Position numbers and translations under genes: made by a program. 64,000 bases of DNA from Mycolicibacterium gadium (lineage in GTDB: Bacteria > Actinomycetota > Actinomycetes > Mycobacteriales > Mycobacteriaceae): assembly GCF_010728925.1 (NCBI RefSeq), contig NZ_AP022608.1, forward strand, positions 2,542,001-2,606,000, given 5' to 3'. Below, in pieces: positions 19,513 through 28,081 of the stretch (positions within the stretch are counted from its first letter, which is position 1; each line of letters begins with the position of its first letter). Below the pieces are notes generated by a model that saw only the letters and a program-made list of their open reading frames with translations, was not told the DNA's origin and ran no database searches.

Positions 19513-20849
19513 CCGAACACGGATCCGCGGCAGCCGTCGAAATCCTGCCTGTGCCAGGACTGCCCGAGTTTCGCCCGGGTGATGACCTTGCCGAGGCAAT
19601 CGCCACGGCCGCACCCTGGCTCCGCGACGACGACATCCTCGTGGTCACCAGCAAGGTGATGTCCAAGTGCGAGGGTCGTATCGTCGATGCACCCGTCGAC
19701 GCCGAACAGCGAGACATCCTGCGACGCAAGCTCATCGACGCCGAAGCGGTGCGGGTACTGGCTCGCAAGGGCAGAACACTGATCACCGAGAACGCGATCG
19801 GCCTGGTACAGGCAGCGGCCGGGGTGGACGGTTCCAACGTCGACTCCGCAGAACTCGCCTTGTTGCCAACGGATCCCGATGCCAGCGCTGCGGCGTTGCG
19901 AAGCGGTCTGCACAAACGCCTCGGAGTCGCCGTCGGGGTGGTGGTCACCGACACCATGGGACGTGCGTGGCGCAACGGGCAGACCGACGTCGCGATCGGC
20001 GCCGCGGGACTGCAGGTGCTGCACGGCTACGAAGGGTCGCGCGACCGGCACGGCAACGAGTTGATTGTCACCGAGATCGCGGTCGCCGACGAGATCGCCG
20101 CGGCAGCCGATCTCGTCAAGGGCAAGCTGACCGACATCCCGGTCGCGGTGGTGCGCGGGTTGTCGCTGCCAGATGACGGCTCGAATGCCCGTCGCCTGGT
20201 GCGCGCCGGAGAGGATGATCTGTTCTGGCTGGGCACCGAGGAGGCCATTGCGCTCGGTCGCAGTCAGGCGCAGTTGTTGCGTCGGTCGATACGCACTTTC
20301 GCCGACGATGACGTGCCACCCGAGCTGATCGAGGCCGCGATCGGCGAAGCGCTCACCGCTCCAGCACCGCACCACACCCGGCCGGTCCGGTTCGTGTGGA
20401 TGCAGGACCCGGACGCGCGGCTGGCCCTTCTGGATCGAATGAAGGAGAAGTGGCGCGCCGATCTCATCGGCGATGGCCGACCGGCCGATGCCGTCGAGCG
20501 CCGCGTCGACCGTGGCCAGATCCTCTACGACGCACCAGAACTCGTCATCCCGTTCATGGTTCCTGACGGTGCGCACAGTTATCCCGACGCCGACCGCACC
20601 GCTGCCGAGCACACGATGTTCACCGTCGCGGTCGGGGCCGCCGTGCAGGCCCTGCTGGTAGCGCTGGCGGTGCGCGGTGTGGGCAGCTGCTGGATCGGGT
20701 CCACGATCTTCGCCGCCGATCTGGTGCGCGACGAGCTCGACCTGCCAGCCGATTGGGAGCCGTTGGGCGCCATCGCGATCGGTTTCCCGCCCGAGCAGCC
20801 GGGTCCACGCGATCCAGTGCCGACCGACGATCTGCTGGTGCGCAAGTGA
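19509..20849 (+). CDS. fbiB: Bifunctional F420 ligase/FMN reductase FbiB
   Basis: Adds the gamma-linked glutamates of F420 and, through its C-terminal FMN domain, reduces dehydro-F420-0. At 446 residues it has the full two-domain plan. Residues 1 to about 245 form the CofE-like ligase ([28 protein letters not shown]). From about 250 to the end is a nitroreductase-like domain ([26 protein letters not shown]). ATG 19509 overlaps the fbiA stop (ATGA) and its own stop overlaps the Nudix GTG, so three genes are coupled. Confidence 0.95.
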   Translation: MTEHGSAAAVEILPVPGLPEFRPGDDLAEAIATAAPWLRDDDILVVTSKVMSKCEGRIVDAPVDAEQRDILRRKLIDAEAVRVLARKGRTLITENAIGLVQAAAGVDGSNVDSAELALLPTDPDASAAALRSGLHKRLGVAVGVVVTDTMGRAWRNGQTDVAIGAAGLQVLHGYEGSRDRHGNELIVTEIAVADEIAAAADLVKGKLTDIPVAVVRGLSLPDDGSNARRLVRAGEDDLFWLGTEEAIALGRSQAQLLRRSIRTFADDDVPPELIEAAIGEALTAPAPHHTRPVRFVWMQDPDARLALLDRMKEKWRADLIGDGRPADAVERRVDRGQILYDAPELVIPFMVPDGAHSYPDADRTAAEHTMFTVAVGAAVQALLVALAVRGVGSCWIGSTIFAADLVRDELDLPADWEPLGAIAIGFPPEQPGPRDPVPTDDLLVRK

Positions 20850-21382
20850 CCCTGCACGCGTCGGCGGTCCAGGCGTTGACCGAATGGCATGCACCGGATC
20901 CCGGGCAGGACTCGCTGCGCCATGCCGTGCTGGCGTTCCTGGCCGCGCGACCCGACGGCTGTCTGCGCGCTTGCGAGCCGGGGCACGTGACCGGTTCGGC
21001 CCTGGTGCTCGACCACACCGGAACCCAAGCGCTACTCACGCTCCACCCACGGTTCGGCCGTTGGCTGCAACTGGGCGGGCATTGCGAGGAATCCGACGCC
21101 GACATCGTCGCCGCCGCGCTGAGGGAGGCCACCGAGGAGTCGGGCATCGACGGCCTGCAGATCGATCCGGTGCTGGCCGCGCTGCACGTACACCCGGTCA
21201 CTTGTTCGCTGGGCGTGCCGACCCGTCACCTCGATATGCAGTTCATCGTGCGCGCGCCCGCAGGCGCGGAAATCGAGCGTAGCGACGAATCACTGGACCT
21301 TCGGTGGTGGCGACTGGACTCATTGCCGGACGACGTCGACTTCGGCCTCACTCAGTTGGCGGCCGCCGCTCGCAACCGGTGA
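20846..21382 (+). CDS. Nudix hydrolase coupled to fbiB
   Basis: A 178-residue Nudix protein. The box [12 protein letters not shown] then [13 protein letters not shown] has the catalytic REATEESG core, with Asp at the upstream Glu position and one extra residue in the spacer. GTG 20846 overlaps the fbiB stop as GTGA. It would hydrolyse a nucleoside diphosphate linked to another group; the substrate is unknown. Coupling to fbiAB raises a role in clearing damaged or side products of F420 synthesis, which is inference only. M. tuberculosis has an unrelated gene here. Confidence 0.85.
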   Translation: MTLHASAVQALTEWHAPDPGQDSLRHAVLAFLAARPDGCLRACEPGHVTGSALVLDHTGTQALLTLHPRFGRWLQLGGHCEESDADIVAAALREATEESGIDGLQIDPVLAALHVHPVTCSLGVPTRHLDMQFIVRAPAGAEIERSDESLDLRWWRLDSLPDDVDFGLTQLAAAARNR

Positions 21383-21432
21383 TTTCGGTGCGCGAACCAT
21401 CGCTGAGCGACTGCTAGCGCGCCGAAATCGCT
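21382..21432. terminator. Hairpin between convergent Nudix and manC genes
   Basis: GATTTCGGTGCGCG near 21383 pairs with GCGCGCCGAAATC ending near 21430 around a loop of about 22 bases. It fills the whole gap between the two convergent genes. A similar GCGCGCCGAA(A/T)TC string occurs at the 3' ends of the DUF559 remnant and the permease gene. Confidence 0.6.
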
Positions 21433-22507
21433 AAATGTCCGTCGAGTAGCGGATGCCGCCGTCGGGGATCGTGACCCCCGGCCACACCCGCGCACCGCGC
21501 AACAGCTCGCAGCGCGCACCGATGTCCGCGCCGTCGCCGATCACGCCGTCGCGGATGAGGGCGCGAGGCCCGATGCGTGCCCCGAAGCCGATGATCGACC
21601 GCTCGATCACCGCCCCTGCTCCGATCTTGGCGCCGTCGAAGATCACCGCACCGTCCAGACGTGCACCACCGGCGATCTCGGCGCCTCGACCGACGACCGT
21701 GCCGCCGATGAGCAGCGCACCTGGCGCGACGCTCGCCCCGTCGTGGACGAGCTCCTCGCCGCGGTGCCCGTGCAGCGCGGGTGACGGCGCGATACCGCGG
21801 ACCAGATCGGCCGAGCCGCGCACGAAATCCTCGGGTGTCCCCATGTCCCGCCAGTACGTGGAGTCGACGTAGCCGCACACCCGGAGGCCGTCCGCGAGCA
21901 GGCCCGGGAACACCTCGCGTTCGACGGACAGCGCGCGTCCCTTCGGGATGCGATCGATGACCTCGCGCTTGAACACGTAACATCCGGCGTTGATCTGATC
22001 TGTCGGCGGATCCTGCGTCTTCTCCAGGAACGCGGTGACGACGCCATCGGAATCCGTTGGCACACAACCAAACGCCCTAGGATCGCCGACGCGAACCAGA
22101 TGCAGGGTGACATCGGCGTCGTTGTTCTCGTGGCTGTCCAGCAGCGCGCGCAGATCAGCGCCGGACAACACGTCGCCGTTGAAGACCAGCGCATTGGAGT
22201 GCCGCAGCTTGGACGCCACGTTGGCGATGCCGCCGCCGGTGCCCAGCGGCTCAGTCTCGACGACGTATTCGATCTGCAACCCGAGCTTGGACCCGTCGCC
22301 GAACTCCGACTCGAAAACCGCAGCCTTGTACGACGTGCCGAGCACCACGTGCTCGATGCCGGCATCGGCGATCCTCGACAGCAGGTGGGTGAGGAACGGC
22401 AAACCCGCGGTCGGCAGCATCGGTTTGGGTGCCGACAGCGTCAGCGGGCGCAATCGAGTACCCAGGCCGCCGACCAATATGACGGCATCTACATCCGCAG
22501 GGTTCAT
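21431..22507 (-). CDS. manC: Mannose-1-phosphate guanylyltransferase
   Basis: Makes GDP-mannose from mannose-1-phosphate and GTP, feeding mannosylation of PIMs, LAM and glycoproteins. The 358-residue protein has an N-terminal nucleotidyltransferase fold (GGLGTRLRPLT and KPMLP, TEPLGTGGG, FNGDVLSGAD) and a C-terminal left-handed beta-helix of hexapeptide repeats (about 255-345). It matches Rv3264c. The stop of wbbL and this start overlap (ATGA), so the GDP-mannose enzyme is coupled to the rhamnosyltransferase. Confidence 0.93.
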   Translation of the reverse strand: MNPADVDAVILVGGLGTRLRPLTLSAPKPMLPTAGLPFLTHLLSRIADAGIEHVVLGTSYKAAVFESEFGDGSKLGLQIEYVVETEPLGTGGGIANVASKLRHSNALVFNGDVLSGADLRALLDSHENNDADVTLHLVRVGDPRAFGCVPTDSDGVVTAFLEKTQDPPTDQINAGCYVFKREVIDRIPKGRALSVEREVFPGLLADGLRVCGYVDSTYWRDMGTPEDFVRGSADLVRGIAPSPALHGHRGEELVHDGASVAPGALLIGGTVVGRGAEIAGGARLDGAVIFDGAKIGAGAVIERSIIGFGARIGPRALIRDGVIGDGADIGARCELLRGARVWPGVTIPDGGIRYSTDI

Positions 22508-23412
22508 CGGACCCGTCCCCCCTTCGCCTGTTTGCGTCGAGAATTACGCACGACCAGGCCAGCGCGCGCAGCTAAAGCGGCCTTGATTGTCCACCGCAGA
22601 GGCCCCTGTGACCAGTGCGGATAGCGATCCGCGAGAAAAGTGTAGGTACTGGTGTGGTGGGCGGCCAAGTTGCGGGCTGGGTCCCGCCCCGTCGCGTGGC
22701 CCTTGTCGTGCAAAATTTCCGCTGATGGCACGTACACATTCTGCCAGCCCGCGCGTCCCAGACGATCTCCCAGGTCAACGTCCTCCATGTACATGAAATA
22801 GCGTTCGTCGAACCCTGCGATCTCTTCGAATGCAGCCCGCCGCAGCAACAAGCAAGACCCCGACAACCATCCAACGGCGCGTTCGCTGGGGGCCTCCCTG
22901 GCCTGCCGGTAGGCGGCGGTCCACGGATTGGAGCGCCACAGTGGTCCGACGACCGCGTGCATACCGCCCCGGATCAGGCTGGGCAGATGTCGCGCCGACG
23001 GGTACACCGTGCCGTCGGGGTCGCGGATCATTGGCCCCAGTGCACCCGCGCGCGGCCAGCGTGCTGCGGCATCGATGAGGATGTCGATGCTGCGCGGACC
23101 CCACTGCACATCGGGGTTGGCAACGATGAAAAGGTCGGAGTCCCCCGAGATCGCTTGGGCCGAATCACCTTTCAGGTACTCGTCGACGGCACGATTCACT
23201 GCGCTGCCGTAACCCAGATTGGCTCCCGTACGCAACAAGCGCACGTTGGAATAGTGCGCCAGCGCTTCTTCAGGCGCGCCGTCGGTCGACCCGTTGTCGG
23301 CCATGATGACCGTCACCGCACGGTCGGTGGCATGCGACAGCGACGCCAGGAACCGGTTCAGATGCGGCCCCGGCGAGTACGTCACCGTGACCACTACGAG
23401 CTCGTCACTCAC
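22504..23412 (-). CDS. wbbL: Rhamnosyltransferase WbbL of the arabinogalactan linker
   Basis: GT2-family enzyme that adds rhamnose from dTDP-rhamnose to decaprenyl-PP-GlcNAc, building the linker between arabinogalactan and peptidoglycan. The 302-residue protein has MADNGSTDG (nucleotide-binding), FIVANPDVQWG, and MYMEDVDLGDR (acidic catalytic region). A basic tail, RNSRRKQAKGGRVR, is typical of membrane-associated cytosolic glycosyltransferases. It follows rmlD, which supplies its donor, by 22 bases, and overlaps manC. Confidence 0.94.
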   Translation of the reverse strand: MSDELVVVTVTYSPGPHLNRFLASLSHATDRAVTVIMADNGSTDGAPEEALAHYSNVRLLRTGANLGYGSAVNRAVDEYLKGDSAQAISGDSDLFIVANPDVQWGPRSIDILIDAAARWPRAGALGPMIRDPDGTVYPSARHLPSLIRGGMHAVVGPLWRSNPWTAAYRQAREAPSERAVGWLSGSCLLLRRAAFEEIAGFDERYFMYMEDVDLGDRLGRAGWQNVYVPSAEILHDKGHATGRDPARNLAAHHTSTYTFLADRYPHWSQGPLRWTIKAALAARAGLVVRNSRRKQAKGGRVR

Positions 23413-23434
23413 GTGACGGCTACCAACTCATGCT

Positions 23435-24316
23435 TCACGGCGTAGAGGTTAATGGGCTGTGGTCGGCGATCGCCGCGGCGAGCGCCTCGCGCCAGGGCCG
23501 CAGCGGGGTCAGCCCGGCATCGGCGGACAGCCGGGCCGACAGCGCCGAGTACTGCGGCCGCGGGGCGGGCCGCGGATGGCGGTCGGTGCCGACGGGGCGC
23601 ACCCGGGCAGGATCGGCTCCCACGGCCTCGAAGACCGCCTGTGCCTGCTCGAAGCGGCTCGCTTCGCCCGCGTTGGCGGCATGCAGCACCGGCTCTCGGA
23701 TGTTCCCCTCTGCCACCTCGAGCAGGGCGCCCACCAGGTCGGCGGCGTAGGTGGGCGAGCCGATCTGGTCAGCCACCACGTCCACGGTCTGATCTCCGGC
23801 GGCAAGACGCCGCATCACAGCCACGAAGTCACCGCCGTCGCCGCCCTCGTAGATCCATGCCGTCCGGACGATGTGCGCATCGGGCATCGCCGCGAGCACC
23901 GAGAACTCGCCTGCGAGTTTGGTGCGGCCGTACACGCCCACCGGCGCGGTCTCGTCATCGATCTCGAACGGGGTGCGCTTCGGGCCGGAAAAAACGTAGT
24001 CGGTGGAGATGTGGATGAATTCGGCACCCGCGCGGGCGCAGGCGTGCGCGATATTGGCGGGCCCCACGGCGTTGACGGCGTGGGCGCGCTCCTCGTCGGA
24101 CTCGGCCGCGTCGACCTTGGTGTAGGCGGCACAGTTGATCACCACGTCACCGGATTCGATGAAACGCTCGGCCGCCGGCGCGTCGGTGATATCCCACTCA
24201 GAGGAGGTCAGGGCCAGCACTTCGCGGCCCCGACTGCGCGCCTGAGCTGCCAATTCGCGTCCGACCATGCCACCGGCACCGGAGATAACGATTCGGGCAG
24301 ATTCTTGGAAACCCAT
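23435..24316 (-). CDS. rmlD: dTDP-4-dehydrorhamnose reductase
   Basis: Last step of dTDP-L-rhamnose synthesis, NADPH-dependent. This extended SDR of 293 residues has IVISGAGGMVGRELA (dinucleotide loop), NCAAYTKVDAAE, HISTDYVFSG and the YGRTKLAGE catalytic Tyr-Lys pair. It is first in rmlD-wbbL-manC. Rhamnose is essential for the mycobacterial cell-wall linker, so the gene is expected to be essential. The start (ATG 24316) is approximate; no clear ribosome binding site is visible. Confidence 0.94.
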   Translation of the reverse strand: MGFQESARIVISGAGGMVGRELAAQARSRGREVLALTSSEWDITDAPAAERFIESGDVVINCAAYTKVDAAESDEERAHAVNAVGPANIAHACARAGAEFIHISTDYVFSGPKRTPFEIDDETAPVGVYGRTKLAGEFSVLAAMPDAHIVRTAWIYEGGDGGDFVAVMRRLAAGDQTVDVVADQIGSPTYAADLVGALLEVAEGNIREPVLHAANAGEASRFEQAQAVFEAVGADPARVRPVGTDRHPRPAPRPQYSALSARLSADAGLTPLRPWREALAAAIADHSPLTSTP

Positions 24317-24383
24317 GGTGACGAGTCTGGCACGCCGACCCGCGCTACCGGCTCTGCGCCCTCATCGCCAGTAGCCTGGGCTG

Positions 24384-25850
24384 ATGCCCGCTCGTACTCT
24401 CCGTGTCATCGCCGTGTCGATGGCATTGGCGATCGTCGTTGGTACCGGCGTCGCCTGGGGCAAGATTCGATCGTTTGAATCAGGCATCAACCACATCTCC
24501 CCCATCTCGCTGGGCGGCGGCGGTGAAGACGGTGCGATCGACATCCTGCTGGTCGGCGTCGACAGCCGCACCGATGCGCACGGAAACCCGCTGAGCCAGG
24601 AAGAGCTCGCGACGCTGCGGGCAGGCGATGACGAGGCGACCAACACCGACACGATCATCCTGGTGCGTATCCCCAACAACGGTAAGTCCGCCACCGCGAT
24701 CTCGATCCCGCGCGACTCCTACGTCGAGGCGCCCGGGGTCGGCAAGATGAAGATCAATGGTGTCTACGGCTCGGCCCATTTCGAGAAGCTCGTCGAGCTG
24801 GTCGAGCAGGACGGTATGGACAAGGCGCAGGCCGAACCGGAAGCCGTCGAGGCCGGTCGCGAAGCGTTGATCAAGACGGTCGCCAATCTGACCGGCGTCA
24901 CCGTTGACCACTACGCCGAGATCGGCCTGCTCGGGTTCTCGCTCATCACCGACGCCCTCGGCGGCGTGAACGTGTGCCTGAAGAACCCTGTCTACGAACC
25001 GCTTTCGGGTGCCGATTTTCCGGCGGGCTGGCAGAAGCTGAGCGGTCCGCAAGCGCTGAGCTTCGTTCGCCAGCGTCACGATCTGCCCCGCGGCGACCTG
25101 GACCGGGTGGTGCGCCAACAGGCGGTAATGGCATCGCTTGCCCACGAAGTCATTTCGAGCAAGACACTGTCCAGCCCGGCGACGCTGAACCGGCTCGAGG
25201 AGGCGGTGCAGCGTTCCGTCGTGCTGTCCGACGGTTGGGACGTCATGGAATTCGCCGAACAATTGCAGAAGCTTGCCGCGGGCAACGTCGCCTTCGCCAC
25301 GATTCCCGTGCTCCAGGAGAACGGTTGGAGTGACGACGGCATGCAGAGCGTGGTGCGAGTCGATGCCGGCGAGGTCAAGGATTGGGTCGACAGCCTGCTG
25401 CACGACCAGGACGAGGGCAAGACCGAGGAACTGGCCTACACACCGGAGAAGACGACCGCCGACGTGGTCAACGCCAGCGACGTCAACGGTCTGGCCTCCG
25501 CGGTCTCCCAGGTGCTGACGAACAAGGGCTTCACCCCCGGCAGCACGGGAAACCACGAAGGCGCCCCGGTCACGGGCAGCCAGGTGCAGGCAGCCAAAGC
25601 CGATGACCTCGGAGCGCAGGCGATTGCGAAGGATCTGGGCGGACTGCCGATCGTGGAGGACGCGTCGGTGGCGCCCGGCTCGGTGCGGGTGGTGCTCGCT
25701 GCCGATTACACGGGTCCCGGTTCGGGCCTCGACGGCATCGACCCGACGCTGACCACCGCCGACCCCGTCGCGGCCGGCTCCACGGCGGAAGACCCACTGG
25801 CATCGCCGATCATCACCGCCGGCTCGAACGACCCGGAGTGCGTCAACTAG
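24384..25850 (+). CDS. lcp1: LytR-CpsA-Psr ligase (Lcp1-like)
   Basis: Membrane-anchored phosphotransferase expected to attach arabinogalactan to peptidoglycan, like Rv3267. The 488-residue protein has one N-terminal helix (about 7-24), an Lcp domain (about 50-250) with DILLVGVDSR, NTDTIILVRIP, SIPRDSYVE and RQRHDLPRGDLDRVVRQQ, and a LytR_C domain (about 345-435). The C-terminus is Pro/Thr/Ala-rich. TAGCCT lies 6 bases before ATG 24384, as in leaderless transcripts. It sits next to rmlD/wbbL, which make the linker it transfers. Confidence 0.92.
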   Translation: MPARTLRVIAVSMALAIVVGTGVAWGKIRSFESGINHISPISLGGGGEDGAIDILLVGVDSRTDAHGNPLSQEELATLRAGDDEATNTDTIILVRIPNNGKSATAISIPRDSYVEAPGVGKMKINGVYGSAHFEKLVELVEQDGMDKAQAEPEAVEAGREALIKTVANLTGVTVDHYAEIGLLGFSLITDALGGVNVCLKNPVYEPLSGADFPAGWQKLSGPQALSFVRQRHDLPRGDLDRVVRQQAVMASLAHEVISSKTLSSPATLNRLEEAVQRSVVLSDGWDVMEFAEQLQKLAAGNVAFATIPVLQENGWSDDGMQSVVRVDAGEVKDWVDSLLHDQDEGKTEELAYTPEKTTADVVNASDVNGLASAVSQVLTNKGFTPGSTGNHEGAPVTGSQVQAAKADDLGAQAIAKDLGGLPIVEDASVAPGSVRVVLAADYTGPGSGLDGIDPTLTTADPVAAGSTAEDPLASPIITAGSNDPECVN

Positions 25851-25852
25851 CT

Positions 25853-26557
25853 GTGAGCACAGTCAGTTCGGCGATTCTCGATCCGCTCATGGCAGCCGAT
25901 CCTGCCGGTCCGCGGATCACCTACTACGACGACGCGACCGGTGAGCGCATCGAACTGTCCACCGCCACATTGTGGAACTGGGCGGCCAAGACCGGCAACC
26001 TGCTGCGTGACGAGTTGGGCGCGGGGCCGTCCAGCAGGGTCGCGGTGCTGTTGCCCGCACACTGGCAGACCGCGGCCGTGCTGTTCGGAATCTGGTGGAT
26101 CGGCGCCGAAGTCGTCACCGCCGGAGAAGCCGACATCGCGTTGTGTACCGCGGATCGGCTCGATGAGGCCGACGACGCCGTCGGAGTGGGCGAGATCGCC
26201 GTGCTGTCGCTGGATCCGTTCGGCAAGCCGGCGCCCGATCTACCCGTTGGCGTGACCGACTACGCCACCGCGGTCCGTGTGCACGGCGACCAGATCATCC
26301 CCGAACGCCATCCCGGTAACGCACTGGAGGGCCGCTCGGTGGACGACGTGCTGGCCGGCGCGCAGGCGTCCGCTGCCGCACAGGGTCTCACGGCCGACGA
26401 CCGCGTGATGTCGACGGCCGATTGGACGAACGCAAACCACCTGACTGAGAATCTGCTGGCGATTTTCGCGGCGGGTGCGTCGCTGGTGCAGGTGGCGAAT
26501 CAGGATGCCGCGGCGATGGGTCGTCGCAGACAAATGGAGAAGATCACCCGCGGTTGA
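25853..26557 (+). CDS. TIGR03089 family protein, truncated acyl-CoA-synthetase-like
   Basis: A 234-residue protein matching Rv3268. It resembles only the N-terminal part of AMP-dependent acyl-CoA synthetases (ITYYDDATGERIELSTATLWNW, VAVLLPAHWQTAAVLFGIWWIGAEVV). It lacks the P-loop-like Ser/Thr/Gly motif and the C-terminal lid with the catalytic Lys, so adenylation is unlikely. The family is restricted to actinobacteria and its function is unknown. GTG 25853 begins 2 bases after the lcp1 stop; a GTG at 25838 inside lcp1 is the alternative. Confidence 0.8.
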   Translation: MSTVSSAILDPLMAADPAGPRITYYDDATGERIELSTATLWNWAAKTGNLLRDELGAGPSSRVAVLLPAHWQTAAVLFGIWWIGAEVVTAGEADIALCTADRLDEADDAVGVGEIAVLSLDPFGKPAPDLPVGVTDYATAVRVHGDQIIPERHPGNALEGRSVDDVLAGAQASAAAQGLTADDRVMSTADWTNANHLTENLLAIFAAGASLVQVANQDAAAMGRRRQMEKITRG

Positions 26558-26580
26558 GTGAACAGTGTCACGCTGAAATC

Positions 26581-27993
26581 ATGATCAGTCGACGGCAGTT
26601 CATGGTCGTGGGCGCGATGGGCTTCGCGGGGGTGGCCGCGGCCTGCTCGCAGTCGCAGTCACCGTCAGCCGGACCCGCGAACCTCACTCTGGCGGCCGGT
26701 GAGACCGACATCGACCTCGCCGGCGCCACGCTTCGCACCTGGGCCTACAACAATCAGGTGCCCGCCCGTGAAATTCGCCTGCGCAAGGGGGAGCGACTCC
26801 GGGCCGAATTGACCAACGCCCTGCCGCAGGGCGTCACGGTGCACTGGCACGGGATCGCGATCGTCAACGATATGGACGGGGTGCCGCCCCTGACGCAGGC
26901 GGCGGTGGCCAATGGTCAGACGTTCACCTACGACTTCGTGGTGCCCGATGCCGGAACGTATTGGTTCCATTCGCATGTCGGCACCCAACTGGACCGCGGC
27001 CTGTACGGGCCACTCATCATCGAGGACCCCGACGAGAAGGTCGACTACGACGACGAGCTCGTTGTCGTGCTGGACGATTGGATCGACGGCACCGGCACCA
27101 ACGCCGACCAGGTGTTCGAGAACCTGCGCAAGACGGGGATGAAGCCGATGGAACCCGGCGGCCCTGGCGTGACTCCGGCGACTCCGCTCGGCCAAGACGG
27201 CGGCGACGTCACCTACCCCTACTTCATCATCAACGGCCGCGTCGCGAAAGATCCGCAGGTCACGGATTATCGTACGGGCCAACGGATTCGGATGCGGGTG
27301 ATCAACGCCGGCTCCGACACCGCGTTCCGGGTAGCGGTGCCCGGCACGTCCATGACGGTCATCCAGACCGACGGCTACCCGGTGATGCCGGTGCAGGCGG
27401 ACTCGGTCATCCTCGGCATGGGCGAGCGGGTCGACGCGATCATCACCGTCACCGAGTCGCTGCCGGTCATCGCCGTGCCCTACGGCAAGCCGGGCCACGC
27501 CCAGCTGAACATGCGGGTCGACAATAGGCCCGCCACGGTGAACGTCGACGAGTTCGTTGCGTCGGTACGTACCCAGGTACCGCTGGACACCGCGACGCTG
27601 TCACCCGCGCCGGAGGTGACGCTGCCCGCAAAAGAGCCCGATCAGATCATCGACGCCCGCCTGGCCGGACCCGTCGACGGCTACAACTGGCCGATCAACG
27701 GAAAGCTGTACGACCCGCCGCGCGATGGGGTGGCAGTGCAGCCGAACCAACGGGTCCGCATCCGCTACATCAACGAGTCGATGATGTTTCACCCGTTCCA
27801 TCTACACGGCCACACATTCCAGGTGATGAACGGCGACACCAGTAAGGCCCGCAAGGACACCGTGCTGGTGCCGCCGCTGCAAACCGTCGATGTCGACTTC
27901 GACACCGATAATCCCGGGAAATGGATCACCCACTGCCACAACACCTATCACCTCGAGGCGGGGATGGCGTTCTTCATCGAGTACGCGGGCTGA
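26581..27993 (+). CDS. Exported multicopper oxidase (MmcO-like)
   Basis: A 470-residue three-domain multicopper oxidase similar to M. tuberculosis MmcO (Rv0846c), which oxidises Cu(I) and protects against copper. Copper motifs are HWHG, WFHSH, HPFHLHGH and HCHNTYHLEAGM; the last carries the type 1 Cys and axial Met. The N-terminus is a twin-arginine signal (SRRQFMVVG) followed by AAACSQS; C22 may be lipidated, but Ala at -3 makes the lipobox weak. ATG 26581 is preferred over a frame opening 27 bases upstream. No copper regulator or pump is beside it. Confidence 0.93.
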   Translation: MISRRQFMVVGAMGFAGVAAACSQSQSPSAGPANLTLAAGETDIDLAGATLRTWAYNNQVPAREIRLRKGERLRAELTNALPQGVTVHWHGIAIVNDMDGVPPLTQAAVANGQTFTYDFVVPDAGTYWFHSHVGTQLDRGLYGPLIIEDPDEKVDYDDELVVVLDDWIDGTGTNADQVFENLRKTGMKPMEPGGPGVTPATPLGQDGGDVTYPYFIINGRVAKDPQVTDYRTGQRIRMRVINAGSDTAFRVAVPGTSMTVIQTDGYPVMPVQADSVILGMGERVDAIITVTESLPVIAVPYGKPGHAQLNMRVDNRPATVNVDEFVASVRTQVPLDTATLSPAPEVTLPAKEPDQIIDARLAGPVDGYNWPINGKLYDPPRDGVAVQPNQRVRIRYINESMMFHPFHLHGHTFQVMNGDTSKARKDTVLVPPLQTVDVDFDTDNPGKWITHCHNTYHLEAGMAFFIEYAG

Positions 27994-28014
27994 CGGTCCG
28001 ACAAACACCATCGA

Positions 28015-28072
28015 CGAAAAGACGCGAAAACCCCCGAATTGGCTGGAATTAGGGGGATTTCGCGTCTTTTCG
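28015..28072. terminator. Long hairpin between convergent multicopper oxidase and fadE25
   Basis: Arms of about 25 bases (starting CGAAAAGACGCG at 28015 and ending CGCGTCTTTTCG at 28072) pair almost perfectly around GGCTGG. AT-rich outer parts and a GC core (CCCCC/GGGGG) suit termination from both sides. Confidence 0.85.
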
Positions 28073-28081
28073 CAGAGAAAG

